Below, in pieces: positions 1 through 8,017 of a DNA stretch of 15,218 nt; position 1 is the first letter of the stretch; each line of letters begins with the position of its first letter. The stretch is taken from contig JAFTHJ010000013.1 in assembly GCA_017457465.1 (NCBI GenBank), positions 1 through 15,218 of the forward strand, read 5' to 3'. The stretch is from Clostridia bacterium. GTDB taxonomy: Bacteria; Bacillota; Clostridia; Oscillospirales; CAG-272. A program made the translations under genes and the position numbers. The notes beneath the pieces are model-generated. The model made no database searches. It saw only the letters and a program-made list of their open reading frames with translations, and was not told the DNA's origin.

Positions 1-2
1 AG

Positions 3-1712
3 ATGCTCTTTTTGCCGCTTGTATTAAATGCCCTTGAAAGAGGGGCGGCCTTTGAAGAGTTTATCCCACTGTTTTTGATGGGCCTTGGCGCCATATTCCT
101 CAGATGGTCCTACGGACGGTTAAATTATCTGTATTTCCGCCCGTGGATGGTCAACAGGCTCCATTACCGCATGCACGAGGAGATCTTCCACAAGGCCATC
201 TCCGCCGACCTTGCCTGCTTTGACGACCCGGAATTTTACAACGATTTCGTCTGGGCAATGGACGAGGCGGGAACACGAGCGTATCAGCTTTTGAACGACC
301 TTTACCTCATAGTTATGCGAATTATCGCGGGCGGTACACTCATTACCCTGCTCTTTTCAATAGATTCTCTGGTTGCCGTTGTGCTTCTGGCGACCTCGAT
401 ATTCACGATAATCATAAATCAGAAGGCAAACAAGCTCCATTTCGAGCAGGAAAAGGAGTGGAAGCCCTTACGCCGTGTGAGGGATTATCTCAACAGGGTT
501 TTTCACCTGCCCGAATACGCCAAGGAAATACGCATAAGTCATGTTACCGACATATTTATGGACAAGATGGACGAGAACAAGGAAGAAATGGTCAAGACCT
601 CTGTAAAATACGGAAAGAAATTCTTCCTGCTTTACGGTCTGTGCGACACGCTTCTGTCGAATATCGTTTACTACGGTATACTCTTCTATATGTTTGCCGC
701 TCTTCTTGACGGTCGTGTGCTTATAGGCGGTTTCGCGGCAAGTATCGGTATGATAGGGCGTGTACGCTGGTCGCTCGGAGACTTCGTGCGCCGACTTTCC
801 AAATTCCCGCAGCACTCGCTATTCCTTGAAAAATATTATGAATTTCTGGCATATGAGCCGAAAACAAAATCGGGCGAGAGATCTGTTCCCTCTTTCGAGT
901 CGCTTGAATTGAAGAACGTTTCCTTTACCTACGATTTTTCGGACAATCCAAGATACGCCTACCACGACAAGAATTACGAAGCGCCTAATAAAGAAAATGA
1001 AGGCAAGTGTGCGCTCAAGGGTGTCAATATGCGACTTGAGCGAGGGGAGAAGATAGCTATCGTGGGCTATAACGGCGCGGGAAAGACCACGCTCATAAAG
1101 CTACTGATGCGGCTTTACGATCCGAGCGAGGGCGAGATTCTGCTCAATGGGGTGGACATAAAAGAGTACGACCTGACGGAATACCGAAACCGAATAGGAA
1201 CTGTTTTTCAGGATTTCAAGATATTTGCGGCATCGGTCGCCGAGAACGTTATGAACGGAGAATACGACGAGGCGAAGGATAGGCAAACAGTCCTTGACGC
1301 GCTGGACGCCGCGGGCTTTACCCAAAAGCTGGAGACGCTTGAGGATGGTGTCAACACAATACTCACGAGAGAGTTTGACGACAAGAGCACGAATCTATCG
1401 GGGGGCGAAGCGCAAAAGGTGGCTATCGCGCGGGTTTTCGCAAAGCCATTTGAACTGATAATTATGGATGAGCCGTCAAGCGCTCTCGACCCCGTAGCGG
1501 AATACGAGCTCAATCAGGCAATTCTCAAGTACGCCGCAGATAAGACCGTCATCTTTATCTCTCACCGTCTCTCAACTACCCGTATGGCGGACAGAATATA
1601 TATGTTCGATTCGGGGGAAGTTGCCGAGGTCGACACGCACAACGAGCTTATGCGCCGTGGCGGAAAATATGCCGAGATGTTTAATCTTCAGGCGGAGAAG
1701 TATAAAGAATAA
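3..1712 (+). CDS. ABC exporter, fused membrane and ATPase domains (5'-truncated by window edge)
   Basis: This is the membrane plus nucleotide-binding half of an ABC exporter; it would export an unknown substrate as a homo- or heterodimer. The first ~290 residues hold hydrophobic helices and charged loops of the transmembrane domain. The ATPase domain follows, with Walker A GYNGAGKTT (355-363), Q-loop Q403, signature LSGGE (465-469), Walker B ending in D489-E490, and H-loop H521. All catalytic residues are present, so it should be an active ATPase. Exporters of this type usually have about 570-610 residues, with an N-terminal cytoplasmic stretch and first helix that are short here. The ATG at base 3 is therefore probably internal and the true start lies upstream of the window. 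An unusual ~20-residue charged insertion sits after the A-loop tyrosine Y310, before the conserved ALKGV strand. Such genes often occur in pairs, so a partner may lie upstream. The family call is firm; the substrate is unknown. Confidence 0.93.
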   Translation: MLFLPLVLNALERGAAFEEFIPLFLMGLGAIFLRWSYGRLNYLYFRPWMVNRLHYRMHEEIFHKAISADLACFDDPEFYNDFVWAMDEAGTRAYQLLNDLYLIVMRIIAGGTLITLLFSIDSLVAVVLLATSIFTIIINQKANKLHFEQEKEWKPLRRVRDYLNRVFHLPEYAKEIRISHVTDIFMDKMDENKEEMVKTSVKYGKKFFLLYGLCDTLLSNIVYYGILFYMFAALLDGRVLIGGFAASIGMIGRVRWSLGDFVRRLSKFPQHSLFLEKYYEFLAYEPKTKSGERSVPSFESLELKNVSFTYDFSDNPRYAYHDKNYEAPNKENEGKCALKGVNMRLERGEKIAIVGYNGAGKTTLIKLLMRLYDPSEGEILLNGVDIKEYDLTEYRNRIGTVFQDFKIFAASVAENVMNGEYDEAKDRQTVLDALDAAGFTQKLETLEDGVNTILTREFDDKSTNLSGGEAQKVAIARVFAKPFELIIMDEPSSALDPVAEYELNQAILKYAADKTVIFISHRLSTTRMADRIYMFDSGEVAEVDTHNELMRRGGKYAEMFNLQAEKYKE

Positions 1713-1888
1713 AAATTAACAAAAGGAACCTTTTGAGGAAAGTATGAAAGGCTAACGCCTTGGCGTTTATACCGAGTTTGATTTCATTAAACATCGTGTG
1801 TCCGACTGTTGTTTTCCTTAAAAAATATTGAAAATCAGCCAAACTAAAGGGGTTAGCCAATCCCAGCTTAAAAGTTTTTGAAGGGTGC
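1713..1888. other. Intergenic stretch with small hairpins, no gene seen
   Basis: This AT-rich spacer lies between two convergent genes. It contains two small perfect inverted repeats: AAAAGG-aa-CCTTTT at 1721-1734, directly after the ABC gene's stop, and AACGCC-tt-GGCGTT at 1754-1767. Neither is followed by a good T-run. No reading frame with a ribosome binding site is visible on either strand. It may be the 3' untranslated region of the ABC transporter mRNA leading into the larger palindrome at 1889. Confidence 0.5.
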
Positions 1889-1922
1889 GCGAGGGGGACT
1901 TTTTATAAAAAGTCCCCCTCGC
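1889..1922. terminator. Perfect 34-bp palindrome, probable bidirectional terminator
   Basis: Bases 1889-1905 are the exact reverse complement of 1906-1922, giving a 17-bp stem with no mismatch. The arm is GCGAGGGGGACTTTTTA. A GC-rich lower part is followed by a T5 run inside the stem, so the element reads the same on both strands. It could end both the ABC transporter transcript (+) and the lipoprotein/YqhQ transcript (-). The shape also resembles dispersed intergenic repeats common in gut Firmicutes genomes, which cannot be tested from one window. Confidence 0.75.
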
Positions 1923-1933
1923 AATATTTATCC

Positions 1934-3079
1934 TCAATAATTATCACTGTTATCCTCGGGAATGACCTCTTTGAATGCGGTGATTGCGCACTCTATCATA
2001 TCGTCGGTAGGCTCAAGAACGGTAAGGTGCTGGAGCCAGACGCCCGGCGCGGAGATAATTCTCGTAAAGAGGTTGTCGTGTCTACCCGCAAACTTAATAA
2101 GCTCATACCCGATTCCCATAACTATAGGCAGGAGCAAAAGCCTTATGAGAGCGCGTAGGAATGTAGGCGGCACGTCGCCCGTTATCAGTATAGACACAGG
2201 GTCTATAAAGAAGGATATAAAAATACTCACTATAAGCATAAGTATCAGAAAAGATGTTCCGCATCTGGGATGGAATCGGCGCTCACCCTTTACATTCTCA
2301 ACGGTAAGCTCCTTGTTATGTTCATAGCAGAATATGGTCTTGTGCTCGGCACCGTGGTACTGAAAGGTTCTGCGGATATCCTTCATAAGCGAGACAAGCG
2401 CCATATATCCTACGAGAATAACTATCTTCAGCACTCCCTCAAATACCGATTTCACGAGCGACTTGAGCGCGGGATGCTCGGGATCAAGCGCGGGAATAAG
2501 AGCCGATACCCATTTGTATATAAATGACGGAAGCATTATAAACAGGGTTATGGAAAGCGCAACGCCGAGAAGCATAGCTATCGCCATAATTACGTTCATA
2601 AGCGCGTCGGAGCTCTTTTTCTCCTCCGCCGTCTTCTCCTCGCTCTGCGCCTCTGCCGTCTGTGCGACGGTCTCTGCCTGTGCGACGGTCTCCTCTGTCT
2701 GCTCGGCTACCGCCTCGTCCTCACTCGCGCCCGACTTTTTGAGCGCTTTTTTTCTTGCCTTCTCTGCCTTTTTCTGCTCTTTTTCGCGCTTTGCCTCCTC
2801 CTCGAGGTCGTCAAGTCCCGAAATCTGCGCCGAGCGCATAAGGCACTTATATCCGAAGCGCATTGAGTCGATAAACCCGAAGACTCCGCGAATTATAGGA
2901 AGCTTGAAAAATTTAGCTCTGGCGGTAGTCTCTGTCTCCCATTTTTCAAGCACTATCTCGCCCTCGGGATTTCTGACCGCCATAGCGGTCATCTTCGGAC
3001 CGCGCATCATTATTCCTTCTATCAGCGCCTGACCGCCGATAGAGGTCTTTTTGTTTATACTACACTCTTTTTTACTCAA
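1934..3079 (-). CDS. yqhQ: YqhQ-like DUF1385 membrane protein with a charged insertion, TTG start
   Basis: This is a predicted membrane protein of the DUF1385/YqhQ family, sometimes described as a putative metal-dependent enzyme; its reaction is unknown. The family blocks are clear: GGQALIEGIMMRGP near the N-terminus, HGAEHKTIF at 242-250, and HPRCGTSF at 270-277. Hydrophobic segments lie around 158-190, 212-232, 275-295 and 310-335. The histidine/cysteine motifs would suit metal binding (inference). Bacillus YqhQ has about 320 residues; this one has 381. The extra length is mostly a roughly 65-residue Ala/Glu/Lys/Gln-rich stretch at about 88-155. No in-frame ATG precedes the conserved block. 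The TTG at 3079 has GGAGG at 3085-3089 with a 5-base gap and is preferred over a TTG at 3106, which abuts the upstream stop and has no such site. It lies 27 bases behind the LRR lipoprotein gene, so the two are almost certainly co-transcribed. Confidence 0.88.
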   Translation of the reverse strand: MSKKECSINKKTSIGGQALIEGIMMRGPKMTAMAVRNPEGEIVLEKWETETTARAKFFKLPIIRGVFGFIDSMRFGYKCLMRSAQISGLDDLEEEAKREKEQKKAEKARKKALKKSGASEDEAVAEQTEETVAQAETVAQTAEAQSEEKTAEEKKSSDALMNVIMAIAMLLGVALSITLFIMLPSFIYKWVSALIPALDPEHPALKSLVKSVFEGVLKIVILVGYMALVSLMKDIRRTFQYHGAEHKTIFCYEHNKELTVENVKGERRFHPRCGTSFLILMLIVSIFISFFIDPVSILITGDVPPTFLRALIRLLLLPIVMGIGYELIKFAGRHDNLFTRIISAPGVWLQHLTVLEPTDDMIECAITAFKEVIPEDNSDNY

Positions 3080-3084
3080 AATAT

Positions 3085-3089
3085 CCTCC
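3085..3089 (-). promoter_or_regulatory. Ribosome binding site that fixes the TTG start of yqhQ
   Basis: The minus strand reads GGAGG here, 5 bases before TTG at 3079-3077. This places translation start nine codons downstream of the longest possible reading frame. Confidence 0.7.
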
Positions 3090-3106
3090 AAAAAAGTAAC
3101 TGTCAA

Positions 3107-4093
3107 TTACCAGATTCTTATACTTCCGTCGTCCTTGAAATACCAATACTTTCCCTTGGCATCGGCTGACGGCTCTGTTTCGGAATACATATAGAAGTAT
3201 GCGGCAGAAAGCGCGTCGTTGCCGTTATTACCCTCGGCAATCTGCGTTGCCGCCCATTGCTCCGCCGTGCCGTAATAATATATCGCCTTGAGTGCGTCGC
3301 AACCGAGAAAAGCACTGTCGGAAACGGTTTTCAGAGAGCTGTGCGCGGTGAGCGTTTTAAGGGCGGTACAACCGTCAAAGGCGTTCTCGCCTACAGTCTC
3401 CACAGTATCGGACAAGACCGCCGATACAAGTCCCTCGCACCCGCTAAAAGCCTCGACCGGAATAGCTTTAAGTCCCGAGCCAAGCGTGACACTCTCAAGT
3501 GCGGTGCAGCCCCTAAAAGCCTTTTCGCCTATGCTCACAAGCTTACACTCAAGAATTATTTTCACATCCGCGCAACCCTCAAAAGCCGAATTGCCCACCG
3601 ACGTGACATTCTCTCCCACGGTTATCTCGCGCGTTTTTTCATAAGATATGCCCTTGAAGGCTTCGTCTCCAATAGCAACCACCTCATATCCACCTATCTT
3701 TGTGGGGACGCGAAGCGTTTCCAGACTTCCCGTATATTTTGTCAGTGTTGCCTTTTCGTTCTCTACGTCATACTCAAAAATAGTCTTGGCGTTTATCCAA
3801 GCCGCCGTAAGAGTTGTATCGGATTTAACCTTATCGTTATCAAAATCCCACTCAACGCCGTCATTCAGCCAACCGTTGAAAATAAATCCCTCTTTTTCGG
3901 GGTCATCCGGTCTTGCGATAATGCTTCCCGAAAGCACCTTCACCTCATCAACCGACGAGCCTCCCGCCGAGTCGAAAACAACCTTGTAATAAACATCCTC
4001 CTGCGGAGCTTCCTCATCCTCGGAGCAAGCGCCGAGGCAAAGCAGACACGCAAGAAGAGCCGACAGACAAACGAATATCTTTATAAAACGCAT
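3107..4093 (-). CDS. Surface lipoprotein with an InlB-type B-repeat and BspA-like leucine-rich repeats
   Basis: This is a predicted lipid-anchored surface protein of 328 residues, likely in adhesion or protein-ligand binding; the ligand is unknown. A signal peptide (1-22) ends in the lipobox LGAC with Cys23 as the lipidated residue, followed by an acidic linker. Residues ~36-96 match a Listeria-Bacteroides/InlB B-type repeat: a VVFDSAGG start, a GFIFNGW core and a TTLTAAW end. From ~130 to ~300 there are about six BspA-like LRR_5 units of the form IGxxAFxGC (AIGDEAFKG, SVGNSAFEGC, SIGEKAFRGC, AIPVEAFSGC, TVGENAFDGC, TVSDSAFLGC). The C-terminus YWYFKDDGSIRIW is typical of such proteins in Clostridia. 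The start has AAGGAG 11 bases upstream and a perfect sigma-A promoter at 4128-4156. It heads an operon with the YqhQ-like gene. Confidence 0.9.
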   Translation of the reverse strand: MRFIKIFVCLSALLACLLCLGACSEDEEAPQEDVYYKVVFDSAGGSSVDEVKVLSGSIIARPDDPEKEGFIFNGWLNDGVEWDFDNDKVKSDTTLTAAWINAKTIFEYDVENEKATLTKYTGSLETLRVPTKIGGYEVVAIGDEAFKGISYEKTREITVGENVTSVGNSAFEGCADVKIILECKLVSIGEKAFRGCTALESVTLGSGLKAIPVEAFSGCEGLVSAVLSDTVETVGENAFDGCTALKTLTAHSSLKTVSDSAFLGCDALKAIYYYGTAEQWAATQIAEGNNGNDALSAAYFYMYSETEPSADAKGKYWYFKDDGSIRIW

Positions 4094-4127
4094 ATTTTTC
4101 CGCGCTCCTTAATCATATTTAAATATA

Positions 4128-4156
4128 ATTATATATTTTTTTATCCGATTTGTCAA
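4128..4156 (-). promoter_or_regulatory. Perfect-consensus sigma-A promoter for the LRR lipoprotein / yqhQ operon
   Basis: On the minus strand, TTGACA (4156-4151) and TATAAT (4133-4128) are separated by exactly 17 bases. The spacer is A-rich. The predicted start point is near 4121, about 28 bases before the ATG at 4093. A full 12/12 match predicts strong basal transcription. Confidence 0.85.
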
Positions 4157-4194
4157 CGCCCTCTCGCACGTGATACCGCAATTTAATAATAAAT

Positions 4195-4803
4195 TTACAG
4201 GAAGTTAAAATGAGTTCCCATTTTTGCCATATAAAAAATGTTAAACGCAAGGTCAGCCAACGAGAGAAAAACCAAAACGAGCGAAAGCGCACGGAGCAGA
4301 TATCTGTCGGCTTTGCCGACGGCTCTGTATAGAGGTCGCCACAGTATAAGCATAAAGGCGGTTATAAGAGCGCCCCATAAAATACTGAATCCGAGACATA
4401 TATATCTGCCGAAATTATAGGGCTGCGACTCATAGTTCCAGAGGCTGATTCCCAACGCCCCTCCGAAAAAGCTTCCCGTGAGGAGCTCGACGGCGGTGGC
4501 TATAAGCGTCGCAAGGAGAAAATAGATAAAAATATCCGCCGCGAACGCCGCCACCCTGCCAAGGCACCCGCCTCTTTTCCCCCTTACGCCTATCCTCGGA
4601 GAATAGGGGGTACCGAGAAGAAGATAAATCAGCAATATCGAAAATCCGTATATCGGACACAGCGGCATAGTCAGAAAGCCCCTGTCGGTACCGCTGTTAT
4701 AAACGATATATCTCGCCACCTTCTCGAAGCACCACCCAATAAAGGATATTATAAAAAACATAACGCAAAGGCGGGATACTCTCCCCGCTTTTTTCTTTGA
4801 CAT
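4195..4803 (-). CDS. CmpB-like integral membrane protein (PF06541, putative ABC-transporter type IV)
   Basis: This 202-residue integral membrane protein is of the family annotated as putative ABC transporter permease (ABC_trans_CmpB). The hallmark is an early membrane helix with FIGWCFEK, then a loop reading RGFLTMPLCPIYGF (about residues 44-57), which is diagnostic for the family. I count about five hydrophobic segments: ~12-27, ~50-65, ~85-110, ~135-155 and ~168-190. No ATP-binding motif is present and no ATPase gene is adjacent, so the transporter label is a family name rather than evidence of function. The start ATG has GGGAGGGAG seven bases upstream (4811-4819). The gene is divergent from the calcium ATPase across a 176-base gap and is separated from the downstream lipoprotein gene by that gene's own promoter. 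Confidence 0.85.
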   Translation of the reverse strand: MSKKKAGRVSRLCVMFFIISFIGWCFEKVARYIVYNSGTDRGFLTMPLCPIYGFSILLIYLLLGTPYSPRIGVRGKRGGCLGRVAAFAADIFIYFLLATLIATAVELLTGSFFGGALGISLWNYESQPYNFGRYICLGFSILWGALITAFMLILWRPLYRAVGKADRYLLRALSLVLVFLSLADLAFNIFYMAKMGTHFNFL

Positions 4804-4909
4804 TCGCGCACTCCCTCCCGCAAAATGAATTTAAGTCCGCCGCTCATTTACCGAAAAGAAGCTTCATATACTTGAAAATGAACGACATTCGGCAAAAAAG
4901 CGCATTATC

Positions 4910-4939
4910 ATATTATGTAGCGCGGGGCGGGAGAGTCAA
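4910..4939 (-). promoter_or_regulatory. Candidate sigma-A promoter for the CmpB-like gene
   Basis: On the minus strand, TTGACT (4939-4934) is followed after 18 bases by TAATAT (4915-4910). The -35 matches 5/6 and the -10 matches 4/6. The leader to the ATG at 4803 would be about 100 bases. No comparably good promoter was found for the divergent ATPase gene. Confidence 0.4.
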
Positions 4940-4979
4940 AAGCGCTCCCCCTCCATAAAGATACGAAAGGCAGATAATT

Positions 4980-7622
4980 ATGAAAAGAAGCGGTCTTCAG
5001 ACCAAAACAAATAAGGGACTTACCGAGGCGGAGGTCAGAAAATCGAGAGAAAGCTACGGAGCTAACACGATAAGTGTACGCCCCTCGAAATCCTTTCTCG
5101 CGCACTTCATATCAAACCTCGGAGACCCCGTGATAAAAATACTCCTCTGCGCTCTGGCGGTCAACCTCGTCTTTGTATTTCAGGGCGGAGATATAGTTGA
5201 GACGATAGGAATCGCCGTCTCGGTTTTTCTCGCCACCTTTATTTCCACCGTCTCGGAGAGAGGCGGCGAGGAGGCATTCAAGCGGCTTTCGGAGGAATGC
5301 TCAAGGGCGGATTTCCGAGTGAGGCGCGACGGAGAGTTACGCAGTATACCGATAGAGGATATAGTTGTGGGCGACACCGTGCTTATCGGCGCGGGTGAGC
5401 AGATACCCGCCGACGGTTATATCCTCTCGGGCAGACTCACAGTCGACCAGTCCTCAATGACGGGCGAGAGCCGCGACATAGAAAAATATCCCTCTGCGGA
5501 TAAAACCCTCTCCCCCTCCGCTCCCTCCTCTCTCTTCCGCGGCTGTACGGCTCTTTCGGGAGAGGCGGAAATGCAGGTCGCGCGAGTGGGCGACAAAACC
5601 TTTCTGGGGGAGATATCGCGAGAGGTTCAGCTCGACACGAGAGAAAGTCCGCTCAAGCTTCGACTTGCCAAACTCGCCAAGCAGATAAGCCGTCTGGGAT
5701 ATATCGCCGCGATTCTCGTTGCCATAGCCTATCTTTTCAACTCCTTTTTTATAGACAGCGCATTCAATCCCGAGCTTGTGAAAATGAAGCTCGGAGATAC
5801 GCCCTATCTTCTCCAAAACCTGCTCCACGCCTTTATGCTCGGACTTACAGTTATAGTCGTAGCCGTCCCCGAGGGACTGCCTATGATGATAGCCGTGGTG
5901 CTTTCTTCAAACATAAAACGAATGATAAAGGATAATGTACTTGTCAGAAAGCCCGTGGGAATAGAGGCGGCGGGAAGTATGAACATCCTGTTCACCGACA
6001 AGACGGGAACTCTGACCGAGGGTCGCCTCTCTGTCGGCGGCATTCTGCTCTGCGACGCCACCTCGCTTGACAGTGTCAGGGAATTGAGGGCAAAATCACC
6101 TGCCGTATTCGAGCTTTTCAATATCTCCTGTCAGCTCAACTCGGCATCCTCGCTCTCAAGCGACGGAGCTCTCGGCGGCAACGCCACAGACCGCGCTCTG
6201 CTTGAGTCGGTGCGAAAATATCCGCTATCAGCCGCTCCCCGTGTGATATCAAAGGTTCCTTTCGACAGCGCCATAAAATATTCCTCCGTAACCCTATCCG
6301 ACGGACGAAGCTTCATCAAAGGCGCCCCCGAAAAGCTTCTGCCGAATGTAAAATACTGTCTGGATGCCCACGGAAATGAGGTGCCGTTTGCGAAATACTC
6401 CTACGCCTTCAGACGAAAAATGGGTGAGATGACCGCTCTCGGCGGAAGAATTCTCGCCGTTGCCTATTCGCGCTCCGCCCGTCCTGCCGAGGAGATGACA
6501 CTCGTCTGCGCCGTCCTGCTCAACGACAGAATACGCGACGAGGCGAGAGCGGCGGTCAAAGAGCTTAAGGACGCGGGAATCGGAGTCGTTATGATAACGG
6601 GCGACAACAAAAACACCGCCGAAGCGATAGCTCGGAAATGCGGAATTATAGACTCAACTCGCCACACCGTACTTACAAGTGAGGAGATGTCCTCGCTTTC
6701 GGATACCGCGCTGAAAAATATTATCCCGTCTCTTGCCGTGGTCGCAAGAGCTCTGCCTACCGATAAGAGCCGTCTGGTCAAGGCGGCACAGGAGCTTGGG
6801 CTCGTGACGGGAATGACGGGAGACGGAATAAACGACGCCCCCGCCCTCAAGAGAGCGGACATAGGCTTCTCGATGGGAAGCGGAACACAGGTAGCAAAGG
6901 ATGCGGGGGATATAATTATTGTCGACAACAATCTTGCCTCAATATGTAAATCTGTCCTTTACGGCAGAAATATCTTCAAGAGCATAAGAAAGTTCATCAC
7001 TCTCCAGCTCACTATGAATTTCTGCGCCGTGGGAGTATCTATGATTTGCCCCTTTATAGGAATAGACTCTCCCGTCACCGTTGTCCAGATGCTCTGGATA
7101 AATATTATAATGGACACTCTCGGCGGTCTCGCCTTTGCGGGAGAGCCGCCTCTGCCCTCCTATATGAAAGAAAAGCCGAAGCGGCGCGAGGAGCCTATTC
7201 TCAACCGATATATGGTAAATCAGATAGTTTTCCTCGGCGGCGTGACCGTCGCTCTTTGCCTCGCCTTTCTCAAGCTTCCGCTTATAACCTCTCATTTCAG
7301 GGCATCCTCGGATAACATCTATCTTCTGACCGCATTCTTCGCGCTCTTTATATTCTCCTCGGTATTCAACTGCTTCAACTGTCGGACAGACCGACTCCGT
7401 CTGCTTTCGGGGATATCCAAAAACAAAGCATTCTGTCTGATAATGAGCGCGATATGCCTCATTCAGCTCATTTTTATATACCTCGGCGGAAGTGTCCTCC
7501 GAACGGCACCGCTCAAGGCAGATGAGCTTGTATTCACTATGCTTGTAGCCCTCTGCGTTTTCCCCGCGGAGCTTCTGCGAAAGCTCCTGTGGCGAATATT
7601 CGGAAAGAAGGGCGGCTTTTAA
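4980..7622 (+). CDS. P-type calcium-transporting ATPase, P2B (PMCA-like)
   Basis: This 880-residue membrane pump exports Ca2+ from the cytoplasm at the cost of ATP. In order: the N-terminal cation-ATPase region, the actuator motif TGES (161-164), PEGLP in M4 with the ion ligand E298, the phosphorylation motif DKTGT with D340, KGAPE in the nucleotide domain (447-451), MITGDN (538-543), MTGDGINDAP (612-621), then M5-M10. The M6 stretch MLWINIIMDT carries N708 and D712. With the VAVPEGLPM form of M4 and the GEPP after M6, this matches the plasma-membrane (P2B) rather than the SERCA (P2A) pattern, suggesting one transported Ca2+ per cycle. No calmodulin-binding tail exists. AAAGG lies 9 bases before the ATG. 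Its stop overlaps the stop of spoVAE on the other strand, with no terminator between them. Ca2+ is the best guess; related pumps can also carry Mn2+. Confidence 0.93.
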   Translation: MKRSGLQTKTNKGLTEAEVRKSRESYGANTISVRPSKSFLAHFISNLGDPVIKILLCALAVNLVFVFQGGDIVETIGIAVSVFLATFISTVSERGGEEAFKRLSEECSRADFRVRRDGELRSIPIEDIVVGDTVLIGAGEQIPADGYILSGRLTVDQSSMTGESRDIEKYPSADKTLSPSAPSSLFRGCTALSGEAEMQVARVGDKTFLGEISREVQLDTRESPLKLRLAKLAKQISRLGYIAAILVAIAYLFNSFFIDSAFNPELVKMKLGDTPYLLQNLLHAFMLGLTVIVVAVPEGLPMMIAVVLSSNIKRMIKDNVLVRKPVGIEAAGSMNILFTDKTGTLTEGRLSVGGILLCDATSLDSVRELRAKSPAVFELFNISCQLNSASSLSSDGALGGNATDRALLESVRKYPLSAAPRVISKVPFDSAIKYSSVTLSDGRSFIKGAPEKLLPNVKYCLDAHGNEVPFAKYSYAFRRKMGEMTALGGRILAVAYSRSARPAEEMTLVCAVLLNDRIRDEARAAVKELKDAGIGVVMITGDNKNTAEAIARKCGIIDSTRHTVLTSEEMSSLSDTALKNIIPSLAVVARALPTDKSRLVKAAQELGLVTGMTGDGINDAPALKRADIGFSMGSGTQVAKDAGDIIIVDNNLASICKSVLYGRNIFKSIRKFITLQLTMNFCAVGVSMICPFIGIDSPVTVVQMLWINIIMDTLGGLAFAGEPPLPSYMKEKPKRREEPILNRYMVNQIVFLGGVTVALCLAFLKLPLITSHFRASSDNIYLLTAFFALFIFSSVFNCFNCRTDRLRLLSGISKNKAFCLIMSAICLIQLIFIYLGGSVLRTAPLKADELVFTMLVALCVFPAELLRKLLWRIFGKKGGF

Positions 7623-7987
7623 CCCTTTGGCTTTCCGCGCGAAAAGATAGCCGCGATATATCCGAAGCATATCGCCGCGGCGATACCTCCCGCGGCGGCG
7701 GTAAGTCCGCCCGTAAGTGCCCCGATAAGTCCTCTCTCCTCAACAGCCTCACGGACACCCTTGGAGATAAGATACCCAAAGCCCGTCAGAGGAGTAGTGG
7801 CTCCCGCCCCAGCAAATTCAACGATGGGCTCGTAAACCCCTATCGCGCCGAGAATCACACCCGCCGTGACATACGCCACAAGTATCCGCGCGGGTGTGAG
7901 CTTGGTTTTGTCTATGAGTATCTGCGCTATAACGCAAAAGCCTCCGCCTACCAAAAAAGCCCATATATACTGCATAACGCCTTCCAT
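7619..7987 (-). CDS. spoVAE: Stage V sporulation protein AE (SpoVAE), dipicolinate channel component
   Basis: This small membrane protein (122 residues) is part of the SpoVA complex, which moves Ca2+-dipicolinic acid into the forespore and releases it at germination. Family features are the N-terminal helix AFLVGGGFCVIAQILID, a stretch around TPARILVAYVTAGVILGAIGVYEP, GAGATTPLTGFG in the middle (about 60-71), and the C-terminal glycine/alanine-rich helix GGLTAAAGGIAAAI. Length fits SpoVAE/SpoVAEB (about 115-125). The ATG at 7987 has GAAAGG ten bases upstream; a second in-frame ATG four codons later has GGAAGG close before it, so the start may be five residues shorter at the N-terminus in total. 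It follows spoVAD by 30 bases in the same operon and overlaps the ATPase stop by four bases. Confidence 0.93.
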   Translation of the reverse strand: MEGVMQYIWAFLVGGGFCVIAQILIDKTKLTPARILVAYVTAGVILGAIGVYEPIVEFAGAGATTPLTGFGYLISKGVREAVEERGLIGALTGGLTAAAGGIAAAICFGYIAAIFSRGKPKG

Positions 7988-8017
7988 AAAATCAACGCCT
8001 TTCTTCTTGTCTTGCCG

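Noticed and set aside
3257..4186. 309-codon open frame on the plus strand opposite the LRR lipoprotein gene
   Set aside because: It lies wholly antisense to a gene with a signal peptide, repeats and promoter; it has no ribosome binding site and its translation resembles no protein family.
6939..7670. 243-codon open frame on the minus strand opposite the calcium ATPase
   Set aside because: It mirrors the membrane region of a clearly coding gene; composition is Arg/Glu/Tyr-rich as expected from an antisense shadow.
7670..7685. 16-bp perfect palindrome TATCGCCGCGGCGATA
   Set aside because: It lies inside spoVAE in the stretch coding for Gly-Ile-Ala-Ala-Ala-Ile and is explained by GCC/GCG alanine codons; no T-run follows.
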